IMG/VR virus record: IMGVR_UViG_3300025646_000173
Coordinates: 1-34,438 of that record
From: a virus
Length of the DNA stretch: 34,438 nucleotides
Strand: one strand, 5' to 3'
In this document: piece by piece, positions 1 to 6,876 of the stretch
How the letters are laid out: every line of letters starts with the position of its first letter
How positions within the stretch are numbered: the first letter of the stretch is position 1
Program-made: the position numbers and the translations under genes
Notes under the pieces: model-generated
Told to the model about the DNA's origin: nothing
The model's database searches: none
The model's input: only the letters and a program-made list of their open reading frames with translations

Positions 1-122
1 GGGGACTCGTTCAGAACGTGTTCCCCAAACTCGACGTTCAGGAACGGGAGTTCTTGATCAATGGCATGTGGGATGTCAAGTCCGAAATCGCTGTTGAGAA
101 GTACGACAGCCTCCCGTTCTGA
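1..122 (+). CDS. C-terminal end of a small phage protein (5' partial)
   Basis: The frame beginning at base 3 is open from the window edge to a TGA at 120-122 and encodes 39 residues, ending in Leu-Pro-Phe. The stretch VQNVFPKL followed by QEREFLINGMW has the look of small acidic phage proteins in early gene clusters, but I do not recognise a named family. The start lies outside the window. A strong hairpin with a T-rich tail follows directly, so this is probably the last gene of a transcript. No catalytic motif is visible in the part present. Confidence 0.6.
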   Translation, partial: GLVQNVFPKLDVQEREFLINGMWDVKSEIAVEKYDSLPF

Positions 123-136
123 GTTGTATCTCCCGA

Positions 137-187
137 CCCGTCCCGGCGTCGCGGCATGCCGCCGCCGGGCGGGTTCGTTTTTCTTTT
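137..187 (+). terminator. Rho-independent terminator-like GC-rich hairpin
   Basis: CCCG-T-CCCGGCG (137-148) pairs with CGCCGGGCGGG (163-173) with one bulged T. The apex 151-162, GCGGCATGCCGC, is itself a perfect palindrome. A T-rich run follows at 174-187. It sits between two genes just upstream of the ribosome site of the next one, and is one of six similar GC-rich palindromes in the window. Confidence 0.75.
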
Positions 188-200
188 GGAAAGGAAAGCA

Positions 201-440
201 ATGGTCGCAGTAGACAAAGGCAAGGAAGATTTTAGTTTCGTGTTGAAGGAGGGAAGTGGCTTCGTATCAAGTCTTCTGCCCCTCTACCAGAAGATGATCA
301 CGGGAATGCACGAAGAGGATCGGAACGAGTTCTTTCAGGCTCCCACTCCCATCAACAACTGGCAGTTGTCGGTGATCCTGACCTACGCATCTCTCTTGGA
401 GAAGATGCTTGTGGATCAGGAGATGAACAAGGGTGATTGA
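201..440 (+). CDS. Hypothetical protein, 79 aa
   Basis: Small acidic protein of unknown function. I chose the ATG at 201 because GGAAAGGAAA lies just upstream; the frame stays open further 5' but only through the terminator hairpin. The N-terminus is rich in Lys, Asp and Glu and is followed by a helical region containing SGFVSSLLPLYQKMITGM, which suggests a compact helical protein. No membrane segment, Cys cluster or catalytic motif is seen. It stands alone between two GC-rich hairpins, which suggests its own short transcription unit or read-through control. The position among early small genes is typical of phage host-takeover or accessory proteins, but no specific role is claimed. Confidence 0.75.
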   Translation: MVAVDKGKEDFSFVLKEGSGFVSSLLPLYQKMITGMHEEDRNEFFQAPTPINNWQLSVILTYASLLEKMLVDQEMNKGD

Positions 441-446
441 CGTACG

Positions 447-519
447 CCCCCCCGCCGTCGGGTGCTTCGCCCCCGGCGGGGGGTCGTCCTTCTTGTTTAT
501 GGATGGCATGTTGCCATCC
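447..519 (+). terminator. Two tandem hairpins
   Basis: The first is a perfect 10-bp stem, CCCCCCGCCG (448-457) with CGGCGGGGGG (474-483), and its loop can form a further GGG/CCC stem. The second is GGATGGCA (501-508) with TGCCATCC (512-519) and a 3-base loop, followed by TGTTTCTTT. The pair fills most of the 115-base gap before the next gene. The second hairpin with its T-rich tail looks like a terminator. Confidence 0.65.
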
Positions 520-555
520 TGTTTCTTTGTCTGCATTCAATTGGAAAGGAATGCA

Positions 556-1164
556 ATGTCTGACATCTATGATCGACTTGGTTCTGATGAGTTGCTCGTT
601 CCCAACATCTCGACGGCGATCATCAGTGATGTGATTCCCGGGAGCAAGAACAGCAGTCTTGTGATTCTGTTCTCTCATCCGGAGGACATCGCCAACAAGA
701 CCATGGCCTACGAGAAGATCGGGTTCAACTACTCCGCCAATGCAGTGTTCACTGTGCGGAGTAACTCCGGTCCCTCGAAGGCGTACAACATCGGTAAGTA
801 CCGACTCATCTCTCTGCTGGAAGCACTCAAGGTTCCGGAAGAGGAGATTGATCAGATCATCAGGGCTCGTCGTGATGATCAGGTGTCCATGCTCCAGCGG
901 TTTGTGGGCATGGCTGTCACTTCCAACTACATGAGTGGTAGGGTGAAGGGCAGCGACGGAGTGATTCGTGTCAACTTCAAGTTCCCTGATCTGGATTGGG
1001 AAGACATTCAGGGTTCTCTCGACGACGCCAAGAACTCCTTTGTTCCTGCTCACGACGAGGAGTTGGGTGATGTTGTTGCTCGGGAAGCCAACCGCAAGGC
1101 GTTGACTCGTCCCGACAACGCTGTCGTGCCGATGAGCATGATGGACGGTGACGAGTTCGTGTGA
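556..1164 (+). CDS. Hypothetical phage protein, 202 aa
   Basis: The ATG at 556 is chosen because GGAAAGGA lies about 10 bases upstream; it gives an N-terminus beginning MSDIYDRLGS. The protein is mixed alpha/beta and soluble, with no membrane segment or Cys cluster. A helical middle part (around residues 80-120) contains LLEALKVPEEEIDQIIRARR, and the C-terminal 40 residues are acidic and Met-rich, ending DGDEFV. Length and composition suit a small DNA- or protein-binding phage protein, but I recognise no family. It is separated from its neighbours by a hairpin on each side, one of them built from the dispersed CCCCCCACT motif. Confidence 0.8.
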   Translation: MSDIYDRLGSDELLVPNISTAIISDVIPGSKNSSLVILFSHPEDIANKTMAYEKIGFNYSANAVFTVRSNSGPSKAYNIGKYRLISLLEALKVPEEEIDQIIRARRDDQVSMLQRFVGMAVTSNYMSGRVKGSDGVIRVNFKFPDLDWEDIQGSLDDAKNSFVPAHDEELGDVVAREANRKALTRPDNAVVPMSMMDGDEFV

Positions 1165-1178
1165 TTCTCTCATCTCTC

Positions 1179-1209
1179 GGAGTGGGGGGGAGTCGTGTCC
1201 CCCCACTCC
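1179..1209. terminator. Intergenic hairpin made of two inverted copies of the dispersed motif
   Basis: GGAGTGGGGGG (1179-1189) pairs perfectly with CCCCCCACTCC (1199-1209), an 11-bp stem with a 9-base loop. Both arms contain the dispersed motif CCCCCCACT in opposite orientation. No T-run follows on either strand, so it is a stable hairpin but not a classic terminator. Confidence 0.6.
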
Positions 1210-1230
1210 ACTTCATTGCAAGGATACGCG

Positions 1231-1773
1231 ATGACACTGATCAGACTGCACGACATTCGGGAAGCAGATGTGCATCCCGACGCTGGTATGTCCAACATAC
1301 CATGGGAGTATGAGTACGGCTTTCAACGTGAAGCCGACATCCTTGACGATCAATCGGAGATTCTTGATGAGTTGTATTTCTTCGGCTCGACCTCGACCGA
1401 CGAAGGTGTACTTGACGGTCTCAGTCCCGATGCCCCCACATACCGGGGCAACACCATCGTACAAGTCGGAACCTTTCTCACACGCTGCACCGTCCGTCGT
1501 AACGGTGAACTACAGTGCGTCACAGTCTCCCGTGAAGCACTCATCCTTGAAGCCAATCGGATACTTCGTGCAGCAGCAGAACTAGCCAAGTACGAAGTAC
1601 AACGTGAGTACATTCACGATGCTCCTCGACATGTCACCTATGTGTACGAGGTGAACCCTGCCGAAGTGAAGTCGCTCATCATTGACGGTGAGCCTTATCC
1701 TCTCTCCCAACTCCTCGACCTTCGAGGGTTTCCCTCAGTAGGGAAGATGGGATGGGAAGAGGATGTTGATTGA
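1231..1773 (+). CDS. Hypothetical phage protein, 180 aa
   Basis: The ATG at 1231 follows GCAAGGATACGCG, which supplies a modest ribosome site. The protein begins MTLIRLHDIREADV and is acidic and soluble. A helical stretch in the middle (SREALILEANRILRAAAELA, about residues 100-120) is followed by a beta-rich C-terminal part and an acidic tail ending EEDVD. No known motif, membrane segment or metal site is visible. Its end overlaps the next gene by 11 bases, so the two are probably translated together. I do not recognise a family. Confidence 0.8.
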   Translation: MTLIRLHDIREADVHPDAGMSNIPWEYEYGFQREADILDDQSEILDELYFFGSTSTDEGVLDGLSPDAPTYRGNTIVQVGTFLTRCTVRRNGELQCVTVSREALILEANRILRAAAELAKYEVQREYIHDAPRHVTYVYEVNPAEVKSLIIDGEPYPLSQLLDLRGFPSVGKMGWEEDVD

Positions 1774-1963
1774 AGTCAAGGTCACACGGATTGATGACAA
1801 GATTGTGGGCCTTGAAACCAACAACCACTTACGGAGTATTCCCCCCACTCTCCCCCTCTACACCAGATCGAGAGTGAAGGTCTCGATCTATCACCTTCCA
1901 CCCGCTGCGGTGGAATCCTTCTACAACAAACTAAGGATGCAGTTAGAAGAGAAGTCGATGTGA
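1763..1963 (+). CDS. Hypothetical protein, 66 aa
   Basis: Small basic protein starting at an ATG inside the end of the preceding gene (11-base overlap), which implies translational coupling. The sequence begins MLIEVKVTRIDDKIVGLETN and looks like a short beta-barrel or OB-like strand set followed by a C-terminal helix. One exact copy of the dispersed motif (1840-1849) encodes Pro-Pro-Thr in its middle. A canonical terminator begins three bases after the stop. Function unknown. Confidence 0.75.
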   Translation: MLIEVKVTRIDDKIVGLETNNHLRSIPPTLPLYTRSRVKVSIYHLPPAAVESFYNKLRMQLEEKSM

Positions 1964-1965
1964 TT

Positions 1966-2002
1966 GGGAGGGACTGGCTTCGGTCAGTCCCTCCCTTTTT
2001 TT
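1966..2002 (+). terminator. Rho-independent terminator
   Basis: GGGAGGGACTG (1966-1976) pairs perfectly with CAGTCCCTCCC (1985-1995) around a loop containing CTTCGG, followed by seven Ts (1996-2002). This is a textbook intrinsic terminator immediately downstream of the 66-residue gene. Confidence 0.95.
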
Positions 2003-2058
2003 ATGTGTTCTTGTTCAGCAGGGTAAAAACCGACATGAACATGCACCCTTCATCCACT

Positions 2059-2091
2059 GGCGTCCCGCCCGCAAGCGGGCGGCGGGACGCC
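2059..2091 (+). other. GC-rich hairpin upstream of a ribosome site
   Basis: GGCGTCCC-GCCCGC (2059-2072) pairs with GCGGGC (2075-2080) and GGGACGCC (2084-2091), with a 3-base GGC bulge and a two-base AA loop. A pyrimidine tract and a TTTTGGAG ribosome site follow, then the ATG at 2122. It may be a second terminator or an mRNA-stabilising leader. The 120-base gap from 2003 shows no convincing promoter. Confidence 0.6.
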
Positions 2092-2121
2092 GCTGCATTT
2101 CTTTTTCCTTTTGGAGCCGAC

Positions 2122-2412
2122 ATGGAACCGCGAGTACTGATGGGTTGGATCACAGACCACGCTTACGAGGAGAAGTACAACATCTACGCCATTGCAGTCC
2201 ACGGAGAACGAGACGGTCGCCTCCCCACTGCCACCGTTGTCACCAACAAGGTTGACGGCAAGATCGCAGGCCACTTCGTGTGTGTGGACGAGAAGGCAGG
2301 CAAGGTCAAGTTCTTTTCCGGCACCTACTTCGACCGCGATCCCGTGCCTCTTGCCTCAGCCATGGGATGGTTTGGCAGAGAAGTGACAGATTGTTTGTCC
2401 GTCTATGTCTGA
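2122..2412 (+). CDS. Hypothetical protein, 96 aa
   Basis: Starts at the ATG at 2122 behind TTTTGGAGCCGAC. The protein (MEPRVLMGWITDHAYEEKYN...) is short, soluble and beta-rich, with alternating hydrophobic residues in the stretches YNIYAIAVHGE and GHFVCVDEKAGKVKFFSG. No catalytic motif or membrane helix is visible. It is the first gene after a strong terminator, so it may open a new transcription unit running through the glycosylase and polymerase genes. I do not recognise it. Confidence 0.75.
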   Translation: MEPRVLMGWITDHAYEEKYNIYAIAVHGERDGRLPTATVVTNKVDGKIAGHFVCVDEKAGKVKFFSGTYFDRDPVPLASAMGWFGREVTDCLSVYV

Positions 2413-2439
2413 ACGTATAAGATACTCTGGAGGAAAGAA

Positions 2440-2727
2440 ATGCTTCCGGAGTTCCGCATGATTCAGAAAGAAGCCGCCGCCAACTTCACCACCTTCATGA
2501 CGGCAGCCGCCAACGAAGACGTAGCCCTCGTTGCCTGCAAGGATGCCAAGGGCCGGGAGTTCCAGACTCTCTGCATCGTGGCCCAGACCATGAATGAAGA
2601 CTACGTCTATCTCCCCTTCGCCCTCATGATCACGCCTTCCCTTTACCCTCTCATGGGTAAGGTGAAGCCTCCCGACAACCTCAAAGGAGAATGGATCTGG
2701 GATGACGACGACGATCCCCCTACCTGA
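2440..2727 (+). CDS. Conserved-looking small phage protein, 95 aa
   Basis: Strong ribosome site GGAGGAAAG before the ATG at 2440. The sequence has a predicted helix (residues 1-25), then beta strands with VALVACKDAKGREFQTLCIV, then a Pro- and Tyr-rich segment, and ends in an acidic tail of five Asp. The layout of an ALVxC strand followed by VPLA/LPFA and an acidic, Pro-rich end is seen in short phage proteins found in replication clusters; the function of those is unknown to me. It overlaps the next gene by 26 bases. Confidence 0.75.
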   Translation: MLPEFRMIQKEAAANFTTFMTAAANEDVALVACKDAKGREFQTLCIVAQTMNEDYVYLPFALMITPSLYPLMGKVKPPDNLKGEWIWDDDDDPPT

Positions 2728-3436
2728 ATTCCCCTCTCACCCAACCTGCAAACGCTGCGACCTCCATGCAGCAGCCAAGAACCCCGGGGTACCGACACGC
2801 TTCTTCGAGAAGTCGGACCCCGGCTCTCGTCTCGCACCACTCGTTGTGGTCGGCATGAACCCCGGTGTCAAAGAGGACGCCACCAACCGTTGCTTCTCCG
2901 GACCCTCCGGCAACCTACTCACCAACGTCTACCTCAACCACGCCGACATCCTGTCGCACCCCATCTACCTCACGAACGCTGCCCGCTGCCCTACGTTGGG
3001 CAACAACGAGAAGCCCAAGCAACGCCACTACAATTCCTGTTGGGGATACACCGACGACGACCTCAAGACTGTCGCCGCCGCTCACCCTGACCACATCGTG
3101 TACCTCCTCTGCCTCGGTGCTGACGCATATGCCTCCATCTCGAAGCACCTGCTCGGCAAAGCCATGGCTCTCCGTCACGGCTTCAACAACCAAGGCCAGA
3201 CAAATGTCCTCGGTTTTGTGGACCGCTTCCGAATCTTTGCTACCTTCCATCCTGCCGCTGTCCTCCGTGAACAGAAGTACCTGTACCCGGTGAGCGATCA
3301 TATCGAGTTGCTGTCCAACGCACTCAACGGCAGACTCCCAACCCCCTCTTCCCCCCACTTGGTGGATCCAACATGGCCTACCCCACCGACCCAGAAATCA
3401 AAGCAGCCTTCGAGCGAAACTTTCTGGACCAAATGA
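2702..3436 (+). CDS. Uracil-DNA glycosylase-like protein, family 4/5 type with 4Fe-4S site
   Basis: The 244-residue protein has the layout of 4Fe-4S uracil-DNA glycosylases, which remove uracil from DNA at the start of base-excision repair. The four expected cluster ligands are visible as C16-x2-C19 and C96-x16-C113. The active-site loop reads GMNPG (51-55), followed by FSGPSG (65-70), the strand motif NAARC (92-96), and the C-terminal FHPAA (182-186) in place of the usual HPS/YHPA loop. Phage members of this superfamily sometimes act in replication and not repair. The last 32 residues are Pro, Ser and Thr rich and low in complexity; they overlap the next gene, so the tail is probably overprinted. 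One copy of the dispersed motif (3350-3359) lies in that tail. No enzyme activity is proven. Confidence 0.88.
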   Translation: MTTTIPLPEFPSHPTCKRCDLHAAAKNPGVPTRFFEKSDPGSRLAPLVVVGMNPGVKEDATNRCFSGPSGNLLTNVYLNHADILSHPIYLTNAARCPTLGNNEKPKQRHYNSCWGYTDDDLKTVAAAHPDHIVYLLCLGADAYASISKHLLGKAMALRHGFNNQGQTNVLGFVDRFRIFATFHPAAVLREQKYLYPVSDHIELLSNALNGRLPTPSSPHLVDPTWPTPPTQKSKQPSSETFWTK

Positions 3437-3564
3437 AGTTGCACATGCTGGAGCATGAACTCTCCATGTATGACGCATTCATGGTCTGGTCCTTTGGCCT
3501 CTCTCAATTCAAGAAGAGTCGCCTCTACCAAATGAGGCAGGAGAACAAGAGCAATGAAGATTGA
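3373..3564 (+). CDS. Hypothetical protein, 63 aa, overlapping the glycosylase gene
   Basis: Short helical protein (MAYPTDPEIKAAFERNFLDQ...) of unknown function. The ATG at 3373 has GGTGGA upstream and lies 64 bases inside the glycosylase gene. An alternative ATG at 3433 would form a four-base ATGA overlap but has a weaker ribosome site and would drop the well-formed N-terminal helix. The upstream start is favoured because the first 20 residues look like a real protein while the overlapping glycosylase tail looks unstructured. The end overlaps the next gene by 11 bases. Confidence 0.7.
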   Translation: MAYPTDPEIKAAFERNFLDQMKLHMLEHELSMYDAFMVWSFGLSQFKKSRLYQMRQENKSNED

Positions 3565-3847
3565 CATCGACGAACAGATCTGTCTCGATGACCTTGAGAT
3601 CGACGGGCTTGACATGACAGTCACGTTGGACTGCGATGTGACACGCAACACTCTCACCGTCAACAAGGTTCACCTCTCCGAAGCCGACGAGAAGTTCATC
3701 GTGCAGGTTGTGAAGGAAGCAATCAAGGAACACTTCGAGGAGAAACTGGAGCCCCGTGAGATCTGGGACAAGGAGAAGGAGTGGCAGGAATCACAGGACG
3801 CCGAAGCATGGAGGGAGCAGAAACTGCTCGGAGAAGATGAATGCTGA
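3554..3847 (+). CDS. Hypothetical acidic protein, 97 aa
   Basis: Starts at an ATG overlapping the previous gene and ends seven bases inside the polymerase gene, so it is part of a tightly coupled cluster. The N-terminal half is beta-rich and highly acidic. The C-terminal half is a long charged helix running from SEADEKFIVQVVKEAIKEHF to the end, rich in Glu, Lys and Trp and probably a coiled coil. No catalytic residues or membrane segments are seen. Its place directly before the DNA polymerase suggests a replication-linked role, but nothing in the sequence proves it. Confidence 0.75.
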   Translation: MKIDIDEQICLDDLEIDGLDMTVTLDCDVTRNTLTVNKVHLSEADEKFIVQVVKEAIKEHFEEKLEPREIWDKEKEWQESQDAEAWREQKLLGEDEC

Positions 3848-5970
3848 TCAGCCTCGACATCGAGACGTACGGTGCTGCGAAGGGGAATCACATCGGTGTA
3901 CTCCTCCCCAACCAGACTGTCTTCCACCCCACGAAGTCCTACTACATCGACGGCGTGAGCCTCGACGACATGGTGCTGACGGCAGCCATCACGCTGCCCA
4001 AGGAACAGCCGACATCTCTGCGATTGAACTTCGACTTGCTGAGTCGGCTGGAGCCCGGTTCGACGATGGTGTTCCAACTCCATGACCCAGAACACCGCCG
4101 GATGCTGAAGGCATGGATCTCTTGTGCCACCACCATCATCGGTATGAACCTCCAGTTCGACATCCAATACCTGATGGCGGCGGACATTGATGTTCCCCCC
4201 GCCAAACTGGTGGACCTCTCCGTCCTCAACTACCTGCACTCCGAACTCCGGGAGGAGCGGAGCCTCAAGGCATTGGGTCCTGTCCTTGGTGCCTTCGCCT
4301 ATTCCGAGACCCTCAAAACCGTCCGTTACAAGCGGGCTACAGATCAAAAGTTGTTGTTCTACAATGCACAAGACACCCACAACACCATGCTCGCAGTCGC
4401 CGAGTTGTCTAAGCGACTCCTCAGCGAGAAGTTCGAGACCCACTACGACTCCGGCCTCGGGGCGTACTGCATTGAGTTCTATAGCCGCAGTATCTGGGCA
4501 ACTATTGGAATGTCCAGAGCGGGTATCCCCATGTCCTCACTCCGACTCCAAGACCTCATGGATACCCTTCGGTGTGACTGCGACGACGCCGAGACTGAGG
4601 CCGCAACCTACGGGCTCATCCTTCATGGTCCCGGTTCAGCCACCAGCAAAGACGAGTTCCTGAGTGAGACGATCTCCCTCATCGAGCGGACCACGAACCC
4701 CGACATCATGGACCGTCTCGATGTGACACCAAAGACCAAGAAGGTGTCCTTCTCCGAGAAGAATCGGCTCGCCCTACTCGAAGCCCTGCCCGACACCGAC
4801 GACACCCACCAGTACCGACGCTGCATCCAACTTGCCAACGGCCATGCCAAGGCCCTCAAGTTGATCTCGTCCTACTGCTATCCCCTCCTCTACCACCGTC
4901 GCAACAAGCCCGACGACATGTCCTCCATCCTGATTCCCATGGGTGGACGACAACTAGAACCACCCCAAAACCACAAGATCACGATCTTCTCGTCGGCAGC
5001 AGAACGGGTGGACGCAGCAGCCACCGCCATCATCAACGTCAGGACCCGGGCCTCCAACCGTTTCAACGCTGACCGTACTATCGACACCGCCGACGCCATC
5101 GCCTACCCCACTTGGTACGTTACCCCCAGCCACATCAAGAACGACACCGGCACATCCGGCGGCACCATTCAGGGCCGCATCACCTGCAAGCAGCCCAGTG
5201 CCCAGACCTTCCCCAAGGTTATCAAGAACTGCATCCGGTCCCGGTGGAAAGGTGGAGCCATCGTGGCGATGGACTTGTCACAGGCAGAACTCCGGGTCGC
5301 TGCCCTCCTCTCGGGAGAGACCAGCATGATCGACGCCTACACCGAAGGCCGTGACCTCCACGCAGAACGGGCACGAACCTTGTGGGGGGACTACGACGAC
5401 GACACCTCCACCCAGCACCAGCGACGACAGGTTGGCAAGATGATGAACTTTGCCGACCTCTTTCTGTCATCGGCACCCACGATGAAGGAGCAGGTGTACG
5501 CACAATCTGGAGGGGACATCGAACTTCCGCTTGACTTCTACCAAGAAGTTGTGGCGTCACGCCCAAGAGTTAGACCCCAACTCACCAAATGGCAACAGGG
5601 TCTCCTCAAAACTGCGGAGCGGGACCACAGAATCCTGCTGCCGTTGACGGGACAGTCCCGTACTTTCCTCGGGGACCTCGGTCCGGTGAAGTCTGAAGTG
5701 GTGAACTTCCCAGTCCAGACCACGGCAGGCAACGTGACGCTTGCGATCCAGCACGCACTGATGTCAAGGCTCAAGCCTTCCGCTTCCTACATGTTCCTTC
5801 AGATCTACGATGCCATCTATATCGACACAGCCCCCGGATATTCTGAAGGTGCGGTTGACGCGGTGGCAGATGCAGTGCAGTATGTGGTGACGGAGGGGTA
5901 CTGGAACGACCTCCAGCGGATCTACCGCAGGACAGTACCTCTCAAGCACGACATCGACATCCTGACTTGA
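3841..5970 (+). CDS. DNA polymerase, family A, with 3'-5' exonuclease domain
   Basis: Replicative phage polymerase of 709 residues. The exonuclease domain shows D6-x-E8 (SLDIETYG), N103/D107 (GMNLQFD) and Y174-x3-D178. The polymerase domain shows motif A with D478 (DLSQAELR), motif B as R529-QVG-K533-MMN-F537, and motif C as IYD657AIYID. Position F537 matches Phe762 of E. coli Pol I, a residue that published surveys of viral polymerases link to virulent phages. Oddities: motif C has Ala658 where His-Asp-Glu enzymes have the second acid, and motif B carries Phe541 where Tyr766 is usual. There is no 5'-3' exonuclease domain. The middle region (residues 190-440) is not easily assigned. A copy of the dispersed motif (complement, 5381-5390) encodes Leu-Trp-Gly-Asp. 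Confidence 0.97.
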   Translation: MLISLDIETYGAAKGNHIGVLLPNQTVFHPTKSYYIDGVSLDDMVLTAAITLPKEQPTSLRLNFDLLSRLEPGSTMVFQLHDPEHRRMLKAWISCATTIIGMNLQFDIQYLMAADIDVPPAKLVDLSVLNYLHSELREERSLKALGPVLGAFAYSETLKTVRYKRATDQKLLFYNAQDTHNTMLAVAELSKRLLSEKFETHYDSGLGAYCIEFYSRSIWATIGMSRAGIPMSSLRLQDLMDTLRCDCDDAETEAATYGLILHGPGSATSKDEFLSETISLIERTTNPDIMDRLDVTPKTKKVSFSEKNRLALLEALPDTDDTHQYRRCIQLANGHAKALKLISSYCYPLLYHRRNKPDDMSSILIPMGGRQLEPPQNHKITIFSSAAERVDAAATAIINVRTRASNRFNADRTIDTADAIAYPTWYVTPSHIKNDTGTSGGTIQGRITCKQPSAQTFPKVIKNCIRSRWKGGAIVAMDLSQAELRVAALLSGETSMIDAYTEGRDLHAERARTLWGDYDDDTSTQHQRRQVGKMMNFADLFLSSAPTMKEQVYAQSGGDIELPLDFYQEVVASRPRVRPQLTKWQQGLLKTAERDHRILLPLTGQSRTFLGDLGPVKSEVVNFPVQTTAGNVTLAIQHALMSRLKPSASYMFLQIYDAIYIDTAPGYSEGAVDAVADAVQYVVTEGYWNDLQRIYRRTVPLKHDIDILT

Positions 5971-6497
5971 AACGAGAATACGTCATCCTTCAGGACACCC
6001 GGGAGAAGAAGCCCCTCATCTTCCCCGAGACCCTCACGTTCCTGTCCGACGAGAAGCCTCCGTGGAACCGTCGGGAAGCAAGGGTCCGGATCCGGGTCCA
6101 CGAACATCCCCTCAAGACAGGGGACTACTGCCTCCTAGAGCATGAGTCCAACGTCCTCATCGAGAGGAAGGGATCGCTCCGGGAGGTGGCGGGGTACTGC
6201 CTCACCAAGGATGGCGTCCGCCGTTTCACCAGCCAGATCGACCGCCTCAAAGCAGAGTGCGAACGCCCCTTCCTTCTACTGGAAGGGACTCCTATGGATC
6301 TCCAAAGACCTACGCTCCATGTTGATAAGCCGGGCCTTGCCTTGGATTCTTTCCAAAGAATCCTGTTCGAGAGACAAGTGCCCCTTATACTATTACCAGC
6401 AGGCACCGCCTCCGCCCGCCGATCGGTCGGTGAGTGGGTGGCCCGCCTCCTGATCAACGGAGCCATGACCCATGCCTTGGGACATTCCAAAGACTAA
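5967..6497 (+). CDS. ERCC4/XPF-type nuclease-domain protein
   Basis: The 176-residue protein carries the signature of ERCC4-fold nucleases, a PD-(D/E)XK branch that cuts branched or flapped DNA. Visible are D10 in QDTRE, G52-D53 in KTGDYCL, and the core E66-R67-K68 in VLIERKGS, followed by a helix with RRFTSQIDRLKAE and a strand PFLLLEG. Typical members have Asp four residues after the Lys; here it is Glu73 in the loop REV. A TTG at 5967 is the likely start, overlapping the polymerase stop (TTGA). It probably processes replication or recombination intermediates made by its neighbours. There is no helicase or tandem HhH domain, so it is a minimal form. Confidence 0.82.
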   Translation: MKREYVILQDTREKKPLIFPETLTFLSDEKPPWNRREARVRIRVHEHPLKTGDYCLLEHESNVLIERKGSLREVAGYCLTKDGVRRFTSQIDRLKAECERPFLLLEGTPMDLQRPTLHVDKPGLALDSFQRILFERQVPLILLPAGTASARRSVGEWVARLLINGAMTHALGHSKD

Positions 6498-6876
6498 CGA
6501 AACCATTGCTGTTCAATTCAAGGGGAGTGGGGGTAGAGACTACGGCCCTACCTATCGAACAGAGGTAGAGAAGTTTCCTCTTGCGTACTACGAATTTAGC
6601 CGAACAGCAGGTAGCCTGACCTACAGTCTTGGTTGGCAGTACTCGGTAGACAACGAGAACTGGGTGGATCTCTTTGAAGTTTCAGGGGTCTCCAATGTTA
6701 TCGGCGTTACCGATCTTAGTCAGGTCTCAGCAAAACCCTCAGGTGCCAAATACTTCCGCGGCTACTTCAGTCCGGACGGAGCCATGGGAGGTGCCGATAG
6801 CATTCAAACTCTAGAACTTCGGCACGCTTGGTGGGTCGATGACATCGAAAACTCTTCTGGTGCAAAGGTAATCTGA
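6472..6876 (+). CDS. Stand-alone beta-sandwich domain protein, paralogue of the next gene's N-terminus
   Basis: 134 residues starting MPWDIPK, the same Met-Pro-Trp-Asp start as the next gene. Its body matches residues of the next protein's first 110 in pattern: an SVD-x2-NWV strand turn, then DLS-x-V, then KYFRGYFSPDG and a closing aromatic strand. The two are therefore diverged tandem copies of one beta-rich domain. Such domains in phage usually bind surface polysaccharide or form part of fibres, but it is found here inside the replication cluster. It overlaps the nuclease gene by 26 bases, and TGATG links it to the next gene. More AT-rich than its neighbours. Confidence 0.8.
   Translation: MPWDIPKTNETIAVQFKGSGGRDYGPTYRTEVEKFPLAYYEFSRTAGSLTYSLGWQYSVDNENWVDLFEVSGVSNVIGVTDLSQVSAKPSGAKYFRGYFSPDGAMGGADSIQTLELRHAWWVDDIENSSGAKVI

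Noticed and set aside
1-9. GGGGACTCG at the window edge as a cut motif copy
   Set aside because: It could be the end of AGTGGGGGGACTC, but the needed upstream bases are outside the window.
352-1206. 284-codon minus-strand frame opposite the 202-residue gene
   Set aside because: Shadow frame running across two hairpins and two plus-strand genes; no ribosome site and His/Val-rich composition.
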